The position numbers were made by a program, and so were the translations under genes. A model generated the notes under the pieces. That model had not been told where the DNA came from. It ran no database searches and saw only the letters and a list, made by a program, of their open reading frames with translations. Shown here one piece after another: positions 9,332 through 18,368 of a stretch of DNA of 64,000 nt (its first letter is position 1; each line of letters opens with the position of its first letter). The DNA is taken from positions 1,194,782 through 1,258,781 of the forward strand of contig NZ_PPPV01000012.1 in NCBI RefSeq assembly GCF_002901705.1, written 5' to 3'. Origin of the DNA: Staphylococcus lugdunensis (GTDB lineage: Bacteria > Bacillota > Bacilli > Staphylococcales > Staphylococcaceae).

Positions 9332-9345
9332 CTCACATCTTAGTG

Positions 9346-10179
9346 CTATAACAATCGTGACATTTTATCGTTGCGCTCCACTATTTTATCAAAATGTCCT
9401 TCATATCGTTGCCATTCATCTTCTGTAATGGCATCCATGTTTAGCTTGCCGCCTAAATCTTGAATCGCATGTAATAATTGGAACATAACATCTTGTACTT
9501 TAATATCACGTTCTAACAACGTTTCTAGTGATGCCATACATTGGGGTTCGATGTCTGGATATTTAAATTTTGTTGTTTCTCCTTTAAGTGCCTGTTGGTA
9601 AAAATGGCGCATCATCTCAGCACGCTTTGACCCAGAGCCTTCCACGCACAAATAAATTTGTACGGCAATGCCACCTCGGACACGTCGTTGCGAAATACCG
9701 GCAAACTTTTTATCATTAATGCTTAAATCAAACTTTCCAGGACAATAAGAACGTTCAATTTCATGTGTTTCAATTTCAACATCATCGTCTTCAAACATTT
9801 TACAAATTAATAAATACATCACTGAGAAAGCTTCATCAATTGTTGTTTCTGTCTGTCCTTTAAAAATTAAAGATATATTCAGTATGCCTTGATCTAATAC
9901 AACTCCTAAACCGCCAGAGTTGCGCACAATCGCATTATAACCAACTTCATCAGTTAAATAGCGAATACCATCCTTGAGATAAGGTAAACGTGAATCATGA
10001 ATACCTAATATAACAGTATGTTGATGAATCCAAGTTCTTACAACATTACATGATAAATCTTTACCCACGCTCTCTGAAAACGTATCATCAAATGCAAATG
10101 ATTGCATTGGCGCAAGTCCATTCGTATGGTCTATATAGCGCCAATCCACACCATTAAAATATTTACTACTTAGTTCCAT
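9346..10179 (-). CDS. lipL: octanoyl-[GcvH]:protein N-octanoyltransferase LipL
   Basis: A 277-residue member of the lipoate/biotin protein-ligase A/B fold. LipL moves octanoyl (or lipoyl) groups from GcvH to the E2 subunits of 2-oxoacid dehydrogenases. Visible are the RNSGGLGVVLDQGILNISL lipoyl-binding strand and SYCPGKFDLSINDKKFAGISQRR (shown in pieces: SYCPGKFDLS, then KFAGISQRR), which holds the acyl-accepting Cys and the conserved Lys. The start codon overlaps the pta stop by one base, so translation is probably coupled to pta, which supplies a linked part of acetyl-CoA metabolism. Confidence 0.9.
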   Translation of the reverse strand: MELSSKYFNGVDWRYIDHTNGLAPMQSFAFDDTFSESVGKDLSCNVVRTWIHQHTVILGIHDSRLPYLKDGIRYLTDEVGYNAIVRNSGGLGVVLDQGILNISLIFKGQTETTIDEAFSVMYLLICKMFEDDDVEIETHEIERSYCPGKFDLSINDKKFAGISQRRVRGGIAVQIYLCVEGSGSKRAEMMRHFYQQALKGETTKFKYPDIEPQCMASLETLLERDIKVQDVMFQLLHAIQDLGGKLNMDAITEDEWQRYEGHFDKIVERNDKMSRLL

Positions 10180-11165
10180 TATTGTAATGTTTGAGCAGCA
10201 GTAATAATTGATAAATTATACACGTCTTCGATTGAGCAGCCACGTGATAAATCATTTACTGGAGAATTAAGTCCTTGCAATACTGGACCAACCGCATCAA
10301 ATCCACCTAAACGTTGTGCGATTTTATAGCCAATGTTTCCTGCTTCTAAACTTGGGAATACAAAGACATTTGCATCACCTTGGATTTTAGCGCCTGGCGC
10401 TTTTTTCTCAGCCACTGCAGGTACGATGGCAGCATCAAATTGGAATTCTCCATCAATAATGACATTTTCTAAATGATCTGCTGAAACTTTTTCTTGTGCT
10501 AATTGAACGGCATTAGCCACTTTTTCAACATCATCAGATTTTGCTGAACCTTTAGTAGAAAAGCTTAACATTGCCACACGAGGATCCATACCAAAGCTTT
10601 GAGCAGATTTAGCACTTTCTACAGCAACTTCTGCTAAGCCCTGTGCATCTAATTCTGGGTTGATTGCGCAATCACCAAAGATATATTGTTTGTCGTCTTT
10701 AATCATAAAGAAGATACCTGATGTTCTTGAAACACCTGGTTTTGTTTTAATAATTTGTAATGCAGGACGCACTGTATCTCCTGTTGAATGTGCGGCACCA
10801 CTTACTAAACCATCTGCTTTACCAGCATATACAAGCATCGTTCCGAAATAGTTAACATTGTTTAGTAATTCTTTAGCTTGTTCTTCTGTCGCTTTCCCTT
10901 TACGACGTTCTACAAATGATGACACTAGTTCTGGTTTTAGTTCGCTTGTTGTAGGATTGATAACTTCAATACCAGTAAGATCCAATCCTTTGTCTTGTGC
11001 TAAAGCATTAACTTTAGCTTCGTCACCTAATACGATAGGCGTTACATAGTCTGTTGCTTGTAATTGCGTTGCAGCTGTTAAAACACGTTCGTCTTCACCT
11101 TCAGGTAGTACGATTCTGACATTTTTTCCTGAAAGTTTACTTTGTAATACATCTAATAAAGACAT
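10179..11165 (-). CDS. pta: phosphate acetyltransferase
   Basis: A 328-residue single-domain Pta that interconverts acetyl-CoA and acetyl phosphate; with AckA it makes ATP during overflow metabolism. The N-terminal VRIVLPEGEDERVLTAA, central GLVSGAAHSTGDTVRPALQ and C-terminal FPSLEAGNIGYKIAQRLGG are hallmark segments of the family. Length is that of Gram-positive Pta, without the regulatory N-terminal domains of the E. coli enzyme. It is the promoter-proximal gene of pta-lipL. Confidence 0.95.
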   Translation of the reverse strand: MSLLDVLQSKLSGKNVRIVLPEGEDERVLTAATQLQATDYVTPIVLGDEAKVNALAQDKGLDLTGIEVINPTTSELKPELVSSFVERRKGKATEEQAKELLNNVNYFGTMLVYAGKADGLVSGAAHSTGDTVRPALQIIKTKPGVSRTSGIFFMIKDDKQYIFGDCAINPELDAQGLAEVAVESAKSAQSFGMDPRVAMLSFSTKGSAKSDDVEKVANAVQLAQEKVSADHLENVIIDGEFQFDAAIVPAVAEKKAPGAKIQGDANVFVFPSLEAGNIGYKIAQRLGGFDAVGPVLQGLNSPVNDLSRGCSIEDVYNLSIITAAQTLQ

Positions 11166-11326
11166 AGTACCCTCCTATTTGTTATACATAATAATATTTG
11201 CACTCTTAATTATACTTGATTTATCATGAGAATTCCATTTCACTAATTTGTAATCTTTTATTTAGAATAAGCAACCAAACTTATGCTAAAATTTTAAATA
11301 AATGATACGAAAAGGAGCGATTATTA

Positions 11327-12076
11327 ATGAGTGAAGCAGCAGAAACTTTAGATGGTTGGTATAGTTTACATTTATTTTATGCGATAGATTGGACAACATT
11401 TAGACTCGTACCTGAAGATGACCGTCATGCTATGGTTCAAGAACTACAACAATTTCTTGCCGATAAAGCAAATGCTAGAGCCTCTCATACAGGTGATCAA
11501 GCACTCTATAATATTACAGGTCAGAAAGCAGATCTTTTATTATGGGTGTTGCGTCCAGAAATGAAAGAATTAAATATAATCGAAAATGAATTAAATAAAT
11601 GTCGAATTTCAGATTTTCTAATTCCAACATACTCTTATGTATCTGTCATTGAGTTAGGTAATTACCTTGCTGGTAAATCTGATGAAGACCCATATGAAAA
11701 TCCACATATTAAAGCACGCTTATATCCAGAATTACCACATTCTGAATATATCTGCTTCTACCCAATGGATAAACGACGAAATGAAACATATAATTGGTAT
11801 ATGTTACCGATGGAAGATAGAAAAGAGCTCATGTACAACCACGGTAAAATCGGTCGTAAATATGCTGGTAAAATCAAACAATTTATTACTGGTTCAGTTG
11901 GCTTTGATGATTTTGAATGGGGCGTTACATTGTTCTCTGATGATGTACTACAGTTTAAAAAAATCGTCTATGAAATGCGTTTTGATGAAACTACAGCGCG
12001 CTATGGTGAATTTGGCAGCTTCTACATTGGTCATATTCTAGAACTTGATCAATTAGATTCATTTTTCGCTATTTAA
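11327..12076 (+). CDS. hemQ: coproheme decarboxylase HemQ
   Basis: A 249-residue chlorite-dismutase-family protein that oxidatively decarboxylates iron-coproporphyrin III to haem b, the last step of the coproporphyrin-dependent pathway of Gram-positive bacteria. Tyr145 in FYPMDKRR, the radical-forming residue, and the proximal haem ligand His172 in MYNHGKIGR are both at the positions known for S. aureus HemQ. AAGGAGCG precedes the ATG. It is divergent from pta. A structured RNA or terminator follows. Confidence 0.94.
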   Translation: MSEAAETLDGWYSLHLFYAIDWTTFRLVPEDDRHAMVQELQQFLADKANARASHTGDQALYNITGQKADLLLWVLRPEMKELNIIENELNKCRISDFLIPTYSYVSVIELGNYLAGKSDEDPYENPHIKARLYPELPHSEYICFYPMDKRRNETYNWYMLPMEDRKELMYNHGKIGRKYAGKIKQFITGSVGFDDFEWGVTLFSDDVLQFKKIVYEMRFDETTARYGEFGSFYIGHILELDQLDSFFAI

Positions 12077-12117
12077 CAAAAACATTTAAGACATGAACTG
12101 TTAATATTTTATTCCAA

Positions 12118-12236
12118 TTGTATTATTGACAATTGAGTCCCAAAACCCTTAACAAATTCAAAAACTGTTGATGCGGCAGGTTAATAGCTCGAGCTATTCC
12201 GATATTCGTCACTTCAGTTTAGTTAAGGGTTCTTTT
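12118..12236 (+). ncRNA. rsaA: probable RsaA small RNA (structured element after hemQ)
   Basis: A nested fold can be drawn: outer stem AACCCTTAAC / GTTAAGGGTT (12144-12153 with 12222-12231), an inner AAACTG / CAGTTT stem, and a perfect 16-base palindrome AATAGCTCGAGCTATT (12183-12198) flanked by CGG/CCG. A T-run follows, so the element ends as a terminator. A single-stranded GAGTCCCAAAACC lies 5' of the stem; UCCC motifs are common in staphylococcal sRNAs. By recollection the sRNA RsaA lies in S. aureus between the hemQ gene and the threonine-exporter gene, the same interval as here. The identification rests on position and fold, and the 5' end is a guess. Confidence 0.55.
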
Positions 12237-12267
12237 TAATGCACAATAAATTTTTCATCATAAAGTA

Positions 12268-12413
12268 TGGGGAGCAGGACAGACTTCATTATGAATTCGT
12301 AGTTCCGCCCGGCAAAGCTGAATAGGATTGGAAAAAGCTTGGTATAAGCGCATTTTCAATCCAGTCAACTACTGCCAATATTTAGTTCATAGCCTAGAAC
12401 ATAATGATGGCCC
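12268..12413. repeat. dispersed palindromic intergenic repeat, copy 1
   Basis: About 145 bases beginning GGGGAGCAGGACAG and ending AACATAATGATGGCCC. The same sequence with scattered changes recurs at 43845-44009. Shared blocks include ATTTTCAATCCAGTCAACTA and TTCATAGCCTA, and both copies can fold into a long hairpin around the GATTG(A/G)AAA...TTTTCAATC core. No reading frame is conserved. It resembles the short dispersed repeats common between genes in S. aureus-group genomes. Confidence 0.75.
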
Positions 12414-12463
12414 ATACTGTTTATTTAAAACTTGCTAATGTTTAAAAACACTTTAAATACTTC

Positions 12464-12718
12464 TCAAATGAAAAGTTTCGTTACATCTTGTGTACCTAGC
12501 ACAGAAAATGGCAATCTGATATTTTCTCTTAAATCCCCCAAAAATCATCGATCTGAACTTTCCCGTGCTTATCAACAGGGATATTCCTTCCATCTTTATT
12601 GAGTTATACTTATCTTGTCGAAAATCTGTAACTTTAAATCATTTTCATTATTTTTATATGTAACTGTGATATATGAAAAAGTACAATATGTAGTATCGTT
12701 ATTATATAATTCATCCAT
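12464..12718 (-). pseudogene. frameshifted short gene, family not recognised
   Basis: From an ATG at 12718 the minus strand reads MDELYNNDTTYCTFSYI..., stops after about 40 codons, and continues in other frames as KDGRNIPVDKHGKVQIDDFWGI and then RENIRLPFSVLGTQDVTKLF before a final stop at 12464. Three consecutive open segments in different frames with protein-like composition suggest one gene of about 85 codons broken by at least two small indels. I do not recognise the family. It is divergent from, and only 30 bases away from, the DUF1433 gene, so the two may have arrived together. Confidence 0.5.
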
Positions 12719-12748
12719 AGATTTCACCTCAGTTTAGGAGTTGATTCA

Positions 12749-13168
12749 ATGTCAAAAAAACACATTTTTATGATTCTTGGCATAATCTTGAGTTTATGCA
12801 TAATTAGTGGAGGTGTCTATCTCAAAATGAAACATGACGAACGTGAAAAACAAAAGGAAATCTACTACAAAGAACAACAAGAACGTATTTCACTTTACCT
12901 TAAACACAACACCAAAGAACCCAATACCATTAAATTCGTAAACTTTACTAAATTGGAAAACAGCCCTATGGGTAGTGTTGTAATTAAAGGATACATAAAT
13001 AATAAAAAAGATGATGACTTTGTAGCCTATGCATCCCCCGAGAGTAACTTTCAATTTGTAGGTGATATGATTAAAAGTCAAGGCGTTGATAAATTGTTAA
13101 AAATCGCACATGAAAGAAAATCACCTGATGAAATCAAAAAAGAATTAGACAAAAAAAAAGACCACTAA
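12749..13168 (+). CDS. DUF1433-family membrane-anchored protein (TilA-like?)
   Basis: A 139-residue protein with an N-terminal hydrophobic segment (FMILGIILSLCIISGGVYL, residues 7-25) that contains one Cys in LCIISGG, followed by a charged coiled stretch and a C-terminal domain IKFVNFTKLENSPMGSVVIKGYIN and onward (quoted in part). The NPMG-type motif and the KGYINN strand recall staphylococcal DUF1433 proteins. Members of this family (TilA) are immunity lipoproteins against the type VII-secreted lipase TslA. The Cys lacks an ideal lipobox, so lipidation is uncertain. The gene is intact, with AGGAG upstream and its own terminator. The immunity role here is inference. Confidence 0.65.
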   Translation: MSKKHIFMILGIILSLCIISGGVYLKMKHDEREKQKEIYYKEQQERISLYLKHNTKEPNTIKFVNFTKLENSPMGSVVIKGYINNKKDDDFVAYASPESNFQFVGDMIKSQGVDKLLKIAHERKSPDEIKKELDKKKDH

Positions 13169-13183
13169 GTTTAGTGGTCTTTT
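13160..13183 (+). terminator. terminator of the DUF1433 gene
   Basis: GACCACTAA pairs with TTAGTGGTC and is followed by TTTTC; an A-run precedes it, so it can work on both strands. It overlaps the last codons and stop of the gene. Confidence 0.8.
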
Positions 13184-13250
13184 CAAGTTAATTTGCGCTT
13201 TAAGAATGTATCAAATATCTATGTTTGAATGTTTTATTTTCAGTAAATTG

Positions 13251-13545
13251 TCAATCTAATTCATAAATCTGATTGTTTTGAAATGGATTAACAGCGTTTT
13301 TCGTTTCAGCTTTTATGTCATCGAGTTCATCATTTATCGCTGATTGGAAACCTTGTTTTAAATCAGCGTTATTAATCCATTTAATATTATGTTTAGTGAT
13401 ACTCATAAACCATATTTCAGTTTGTTGCGCTCGTTCTCTTGATTCCTTTGAAATTTTCATCAGAAAATCTTGCAAACTCTACTGCATGTCAACTACACTG
13501 AAGTTCTTTTGTAGCTTTAGCGAATTTGTCCCAATATGTATTTTT
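13251..13545 (-). pseudogene. broken C-terminal fragment of a helical protein
   Basis: On the minus strand NTYWDKFAKATKELQ reads into a stop near 13495; after a frame change the sequence continues as FLMKISKESRERAQQTEIWF and on to a stop at 13251 ending FQNNQIYELD. A terminator-like hairpin (13550-13570) lies immediately upstream, so no promoter or 5' half remains. Composition is that of an alpha-helical tail, like the C-terminal targeting or LXG-type segments of type VII-secreted proteins, but I cannot name the family. It converges on the DUF1433 gene, which suggests a decayed toxin next to a surviving immunity gene. Confidence 0.45.
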
Positions 13546-13549
13546 AAAA

Positions 13550-13570
13550 AACAGGGCTTTAAACCCTGTT
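13550..13570 (-). terminator. orphan terminator-like hairpin
   Basis: AACAGGGC/ACCCTGTT-type stem (ACAGGG with CCCTGT) followed on the minus strand by TTTTTTAAAAATAC. It stands upstream of the broken fragment rather than downstream of any intact minus-strand gene, so it is probably left over from a deletion. Confidence 0.5.
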
Positions 13571-13879
13571 CTTACTTAGTATCTCTTGGGAGAACTTTAA
13601 TTACTACTACTCTATTCGTTAACTACACAAAATATACTGTCGCTACCCAGTATATTTTCCCTGTTAACACTTTTATTTTAACCCTTTTTAATAAAAATAA
13701 ACATATTTCGTTAAGTTCTCGCAATAATACTGATAAAAAAGTAATAAAAATACAATTTTTGTTACTAAAGTTTAACCTTTCATCATTATAATATCGCTAC
13801 ATGATTTAAATTATTGTGTAGCCATTTCGATACGCATCTACTATAATTAATGTAACATTCTACTTGATATGGTGATGAA
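13571..13879. other. gene-free stretch upstream of the ThrE operon
   Basis: About 310 A+T-rich bases. A short TATACTG/CAGTATA inverted repeat is present near 13636-13656. The promoter of the two-gene exporter operon should lie near its 3' end (TATAATTAATG region at 13849-13855). No coding frame with a ribosome-binding site was found. Confidence 0.45.
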
Positions 13880-14647
13880 ATGAACAAAAAACAATATATA
13901 GATACAGAGCGAGAAACTCTAATTAAAGATGTGATAATGTTAGCAGGTCGTATCTTATTAGAATCAGGCGCAGAAGGTACACGTGTTGAAGATACAATGA
14001 CGCGTATTGCTAAATCATTAGGCTATTCAGACAGCAATAGTTTCGTCACAAATACTGTCATTCAATTTACTTTACACGATGAAACATATCCCCGTTTATT
14101 TAGAATCAACGCCCGTGATACTAATTTAATTAAAATATCACAAGCTAATGAAATTTCACGAATGATTTCAAGTAATAAAATTGATTTAGAAGATGCCAAA
14201 CATAGACTCGAACACATTTATATTGCTGAACGCGATAGTAGCTTAAGTTTTAAAGGAATAGCAGCTGCAATCATTGCGCTAAGTTTCTTATATCTTCAAG
14301 GTGGTACGCTCATCGATACCTTAACAGCCATTTTAGCTGGTGGTCTCGGTTATTTAGTCGTTGAGATCTTAGATAGAAAGCTTCACGCACAATTTATTCC
14401 TGAGTTTGTTGGTTCTTTAGTCATTGGAATGATTGCTGTGACTGGGCATCATTTTATTCCCAATGGTGATCTTGCCACCATTATTATTGCTGCTGTAATG
14501 CCTATAGTTCCTGGAGTATTAATTACGAATGCAATACAAGATTTATTTGGTGGTCACATGCTGATGTTTACGACCAAGTCATTAGAGGCGCTCGTTACTT
14601 CATTTGGTATCGGGGCAGGCGTAGGTTCAATCTTAATTATGGTATAG
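13880..14647 (+). CDS. threonine/serine exporter, ThrE N-terminal-type subunit
   Basis: A 255-residue DUF1212/ThrE-family membrane protein. A soluble N-terminal half (about residues 1-120) has LLESGAEGTRVEDTMTRIA, the family signature, and is followed by five hydrophobic segments including IAAAIIALSFLYLQ and VMPIVPGVLITNAIQDLFGG. In Firmicutes ThrE is split into this part and a short partner; the partner follows 12 bases downstream. Export of threonine or serine is inferred from the family. Confidence 0.85.
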   Translation: MNKKQYIDTERETLIKDVIMLAGRILLESGAEGTRVEDTMTRIAKSLGYSDSNSFVTNTVIQFTLHDETYPRLFRINARDTNLIKISQANEISRMISSNKIDLEDAKHRLEHIYIAERDSSLSFKGIAAAIIALSFLYLQGGTLIDTLTAILAGGLGYLVVEILDRKLHAQFIPEFVGSLVIGMIAVTGHHFIPNGDLATIIIAAVMPIVPGVLITNAIQDLFGGHMLMFTTKSLEALVTSFGIGAGVGSILIMV

Positions 14648-14659
14648 GAGAAATGTCTT

Positions 14660-15112
14660 ATGTTTTGGTTACTAAACTTTATATTTAGTTATACCGCATC
14701 ATTATTCTTTTGCGTCATTTTTGATGCGCCTAGAAAATTATATCTGACATGTGGGCTTGTAGGTGCATGTGGTTGGATGGTCTACGTTATATTTTTCAAC
14801 GGCTTAGGCCTCCACACGATCTACTCTAGTTTCTTTGGCAGTTTAGCTTTAGGCCTTATCAGTCATTTTATGGCGCGAAAACAGAAAGAACCTGCAATTA
14901 TATTTATGGTTACTGGAATCATACCACTCGTCCCTGGTGGTCTTGCTTTTGATGCCACTAAAAGCCTTGTCTTATTGGAGTTTGGAAAAGCTATCAATAC
15001 AATGTTAGAAGTAACACTTATCGCAGGTGCCATCGCTTTAGGCTTATTATTTGCAGACCAAGTTTCTAAAATTAGTGTGTCCGGTTTCGTTAAAAGATAT
15101 AAGCGTCTATAG
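14660..15112 (+). CDS. threonine/serine exporter, ThrE C-terminal-type subunit (DUF3815)
   Basis: A 150-residue protein with about four membrane segments. FMVTGIIPLVPGGLAFDATKS (quoted: ITGIIPLVPGG-like, here TGIIPLVPGGLAFDAT) mirrors the VPGVLITNAIQDL motif in the upstream subunit, as expected for the second half of ThrE. The two proteins together correspond to a full-length ThrE. Cotranscribed with the upstream gene. Confidence 0.85.
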   Translation: MFWLLNFIFSYTASLFFCVIFDAPRKLYLTCGLVGACGWMVYVIFFNGLGLHTIYSSFFGSLALGLISHFMARKQKEPAIIFMVTGIIPLVPGGLAFDATKSLVLLEFGKAINTMLEVTLIAGAIALGLLFADQVSKISVSGFVKRYKRL

Positions 15113-15148
15113 TGTTTCAAACGTTTGAACACAACAATTTAAAATAAA

Positions 15149-15186
15149 GACACACAGTGCATAGATTGACGCTGCGTGTCTTTTTG
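15149..15186 (+). terminator. terminator between the ThrE operon and the permease
   Basis: GACACACAG pairs with CTGCGTGTC (one mismatch) and is followed by TTTTTG. It lies between two converging genes and may serve both. Confidence 0.8.
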
Positions 15187-15219
15187 TATTCTTAAAATTT
15201 ATATATTCATTGATAGTCA

Positions 15220-16695
15220 TTATTCATTTTTATCTTCGTTCATCATGTCATTCACTTCATCTTCAGAGTGATTTAATATCAAACGACTTAGCTCATCATT
15301 GTTCATCGCTTTTATTTTTGGATAGCGAATAACAAAGAATACTAAACCAATAATTAACCAGCCAGCTAAAGCAACATATGAAGGTAACGATAACGATGCC
15401 GGAGACCCTGGTATTAATAATAAGTATAAGAATATAAATGAGATAATGGATCCAATAATACCAAAACTCTTAAATACTGGGCCGTATGTTTCACTCTCTT
15501 TATTAAAACTAAATAATTTAGCAGCAGATAAACAAGTAATAAAGTATGCAATCGATACACCCGTGGATGACATATTAACGATCCACGTCAAAGCTGTACG
15601 CCCCAACCATGGTGCAATTAAAGTAACTGCAACTAAGAAGACAATTGCCACATAAGGCGTTTTATATTTGGGATGTAATTTACTAAACATCGTAGGCATA
15701 ATTCCAGAACGCCCCATTGAAAAGAGCAGTCGACTAGCACTCATCAAGAAGCCATTTAATCCAGTAAAAATCCCCATAATAATAGCAATCGCTAGGACAA
15801 ACAATCCAATATAGCTAAAGGTCGATTGTGTCACCGCACCAGTCAACCATAAATTGCCATTCACACTTTTTGCTGACGTGCTTAACCAACCTGTATACAA
15901 AATCATTAAGACATAAGTAAATGCTGCAGCTAATAAGCTATAAACAATTAGCTTAAATGTCTTATTGGGTGAAAAGTTAAACTCTTCTGCCGTTTGTGGA
16001 ATATTATCAAAACCAACGTAAGCCCATGGAGCAACCGCAACAATCATAATAATAGATGTAAACCATCCACGTTTAGGATTTGCTAATGGTTGCAAATGAC
16101 CGAAATCAAAGGTACTACCAAAAAATGAGCCTACAAACATTAACAATACGACAAGCACCATAGCAACACAAAAATAATATTGTAGTGACCCAGAGACACT
16201 TGCACCACGAATCGAAATAAGCATAAACACGATAAGTAATACGCTTGCTATAATAATTTCAGTTATGTAAACATCCCAACCAGCTATAGTATATAACTTT
16301 CCAGTGTTTAAAACATTGGGCAGTAAAAATTTAATTAATAAACTAAAAGCCGTTGCATTTAACGCCACGACACAAACATATCCAAATGTTAGAAACCATG
16401 ATGAAAAGAAACTAACATATCTACCAAAGCTTAAATAGCTAAATGCAAATGCACCACCAGAAACGGGAAAGCGCTCAACTAATGCACCATAACTGACAGC
16501 GATTAAAATCATCAACAATGCGCCTATAAAAATACCTAAAGATGCGGCTACAGGTCCTGATTGCATAATCCAATCACCTGGTAAAATAAATGCTCCCCAT
16601 CCTATACATGAACCATAAGCAATGGCCCATACGAATTTCTCAGATAGATTTTGCTTTAAATCGCCTCTATCAACTTTATTTTGTTTTTCAGTCAT
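15220..16695 (-). CDS. APC-superfamily amino acid permease
   Basis: A 491-residue transporter with about 12 hydrophobic segments. The N-terminal YGSCIGWGAFILPGDWI carries the unwound TM1 substrate motif of the APC family, and SGGAFAFSYLSFGRYVSFF follows at TM2-TM3 (quoted segment FAFSYLSFGR). It imports an unidentified amino acid or amine. ATG at 16695 is chosen because GAGGTGAG lies upstream; the in-frame GTG at 16707 is part of that site. It stands alone and converges on the ThrE operon. Confidence 0.85.
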   Translation of the reverse strand: MTEKQNKVDRGDLKQNLSEKFVWAIAYGSCIGWGAFILPGDWIMQSGPVAASLGIFIGALLMILIAVSYGALVERFPVSGGAFAFSYLSFGRYVSFFSSWFLTFGYVCVVALNATAFSLLIKFLLPNVLNTGKLYTIAGWDVYITEIIIASVLLIVFMLISIRGASVSGSLQYYFCVAMVLVVLLMFVGSFFGSTFDFGHLQPLANPKRGWFTSIIMIVAVAPWAYVGFDNIPQTAEEFNFSPNKTFKLIVYSLLAAAFTYVLMILYTGWLSTSAKSVNGNLWLTGAVTQSTFSYIGLFVLAIAIIMGIFTGLNGFLMSASRLLFSMGRSGIMPTMFSKLHPKYKTPYVAIVFLVAVTLIAPWLGRTALTWIVNMSSTGVSIAYFITCLSAAKLFSFNKESETYGPVFKSFGIIGSIISFIFLYLLLIPGSPASLSLPSYVALAGWLIIGLVFFVIRYPKIKAMNNDELSRLILNHSEDEVNDMMNEDKNE

Positions 16696-16767
16696 AAAAA
16701 AACTCACCTCAAGGTAACTGTATACCCCAAAAGTGAGTTCTCTAACATATTTATATGACCATTACTT

Positions 16768-17139
16768 TTATACTGGCAGTTTAAACGCTGCGATAACTAG
16801 CATTAACCAACCCGCAATAAATAAGACACCACCAATAGGCGTAATTGCACCTAAAATACGAATCTCTGTTAATGCTAAAATATAAAGCGAACCACTAAAG
16901 AAGACGATACCCAAAAACATTAACCAACCTGCCCAATTAACATTCATGGATGTAGTTCCACTAATTATGCCAATTAGAATTAATCCTAACCCATGATACA
17001 TTTGATATGTTGTTGCTTTTTCCCATACAGAGATATATTTTTCATTGAGTTTATCTTCAAGCACATGGGCACCAAAAGCACCTGTACCAACTGACATCAT
17101 AGTACATAAAGCACCTAAGATAATAAATACTTTCATCAT
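16768..17139 (-). CDS. DUF423 small membrane protein (YwdK-like)
   Basis: A 123-residue protein with four hydrophobic segments. [14 protein letters not shown] near the N-terminus and [14 protein letters not shown] are the typical DUF423 signatures. Function is unknown. It is the last gene of a ung–DUF5327–DUF423 cluster that is also found in Bacillus as ung-ywdI-ywdK or similar. Confidence 0.85.
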   Translation of the reverse strand: MMKVFIILGALCTMMSVGTGAFGAHVLEDKLNEKYISVWEKATTYQMYHGLGLILIGIISGTTSMNVNWAGWLMFLGIVFFSGSLYILALTEIRILGAITPIGGVLFIAGWLMLVIAAFKLPV

Positions 17140-17159
17140 TATTTGTTCTCTCCTTACGC

Positions 17160-17555
17160 TTAAAAATCAAAAATAGAATCGCCGTTACCAATTTCATCAT
17201 CTGTGACCATAGTATTTGAAGAAGCGACGTTCGTGTTGTGTGATGATTTCATGGAATTTGGTACTTTACCGCCCATAGCTTCTATTTCAGCAGCTGTTAC
17301 CTTTGCTGCTTGCTTATGTCCTGTCTGTTGCACTGCTGATTTTGTATTTGACTTCACCGTGGTTGAAAAAGTTGGTCCCATAATATCATCCTGGGATGTT
17401 TCTTGACTTGCTCGATGGCCTGATGTTGTGGTTGTATATAAAGACGTTAGCGTATGAATCGCATATATGTGCTTCTCAAATTGTTGCTCATTACTTGCTT
17501 CATCCGCCTGAACTAATTCTTGTTCAATTAACTGGATGATTTTCTCTCTATCCAT
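17160..17555 (-). CDS. DUF5327 (YwdI-like) hypothetical protein
   Basis: A 131-residue soluble protein. The first 50 residues form a predicted helical pair ([19 protein letters not shown]...[12 protein letters not shown]); the remainder is low-complexity, Ser/Thr/Asn-rich and probably disordered, ending [12 protein letters not shown] at 17555 has GGGGAG eight bases upstream. The start overlaps the end of ung by eight bases, pointing to translational coupling. Function unknown. Confidence 0.75.
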   Translation of the reverse strand: MDREKIIQLIEQELVQADEASNEQQFEKHIYAIHTLTSLYTTTTSGHRASQETSQDDIMGPTFSTTVKSNTKSAVQQTGHKQAAKVTAAEIEAMGGKVPNSMKSSHNTNVASSNTMVTDDEIGNGDSIFDF

Positions 17556-18216
17556 GAGTATTCTCCCCACTTTCACACCAATGTACTGGTGCTATTCCTT
17601 TTGACTCTAAATAAGCATTGGCTCTGGAATAAGGTTTTGAGCCAAAAAAGCCACGATAAGCCGATAACGGACTGGGATGTGACGATTTAATAATATAGTG
17701 CTTTTGCGTATCAATCAATTTCATTTTTTGTTGCGCTGGTTTGCCCCATAATATAAAAACCACATTTTGCCTATATCGTGATACAGCCTGAATAATTTCA
17801 TCCGTGAATATTTCCCAACCTATATCTTTATGCGAATGTGCCTGGCCTTGGCGCACAGTCAACACCGTATTTAATAGTAGAACACCTTCACGTGCCCAAT
17901 CCTGTAAATGCGGCGATGTCCTATGACAGCCAATATCATCTTCTAATTCTTGGTACATATTTTTTAAAGATGGTGGGAATTTCGCTTTAGGTTGTACCGA
18001 AAAAGCTAAACCATGCGCTTGATTTGGTCCGTGATAAGGATCTTGACCTAAAATCACAACTTTTATATTTTCAAAAGGCGTTAAACTAAAAGCTTGATAG
18101 ATGTTTTTTCTATCTGGGTATACAATTTGCGTCGTATATTCTTTTTCTAAAAAATCATGCATCGCAGAAAAATCATGTCTCGATGTTATATCATGAAAAA
18201 TTTGTGCCCACTCCAT
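17548..18216 (-). CDS. ung: uracil-DNA glycosylase
   Basis: A 222-residue family 1 UDG that removes uracil from DNA in base-excision repair. The catalytic water-activating loop is [18 protein letters not shown], the uracil-binding strand is [11 protein letters not shown], and the DNA-intercalation loop is [18 protein letters not shown] (all under 20 residues as quoted). ATG at 18216 follows GAGGTG by six bases; an upstream TTG (18234) would lie before the ribosome-binding site. It heads a three-gene cluster. Confidence 0.95.
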   Translation of the reverse strand: MEWAQIFHDITSRHDFSAMHDFLEKEYTTQIVYPDRKNIYQAFSLTPFENIKVVILGQDPYHGPNQAHGLAFSVQPKAKFPPSLKNMYQELEDDIGCHRTSPHLQDWAREGVLLLNTVLTVRQGQAHSHKDIGWEIFTDEIIQAVSRYRQNVVFILWGKPAQQKMKLIDTQKHYIIKSSHPSPLSAYRGFFGSKPYSRANAYLESKGIAPVHWCESGENTHG

Positions 18217-18368
18217 TATCTTCACCTCAAGCAATAGTTTAACATATACCTCTTAAAAGGTTCACTATCTATATAATGTAAACTTATAATACACAAAAGT
18301 TTACAAATCATATCTATTTCATTATGCTATGAATAAATAACAACACTGGAAATAAAGGAGAAATAACG

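Noticed and set aside
13315..13791. 158-codon plus-strand frame across the relic patch
   Set aside because: No ribosome-binding site, runs antisense to the broken minus-strand fragment and across a hairpin; composition is low-complexity hydrophobic.
13880..15112. ThrE split into two genes might be a frameshift
   Set aside because: A two-gene ThrE (long plus short subunit) is normal for staphylococci; each gene has its own start and the second has a separate site.
15113..15129. Palindrome GTTTCAAACGTTTGAAC after the ThrE operon as an operator
   Set aside because: It lies downstream of two converging genes next to a terminator, with no promoter nearby.
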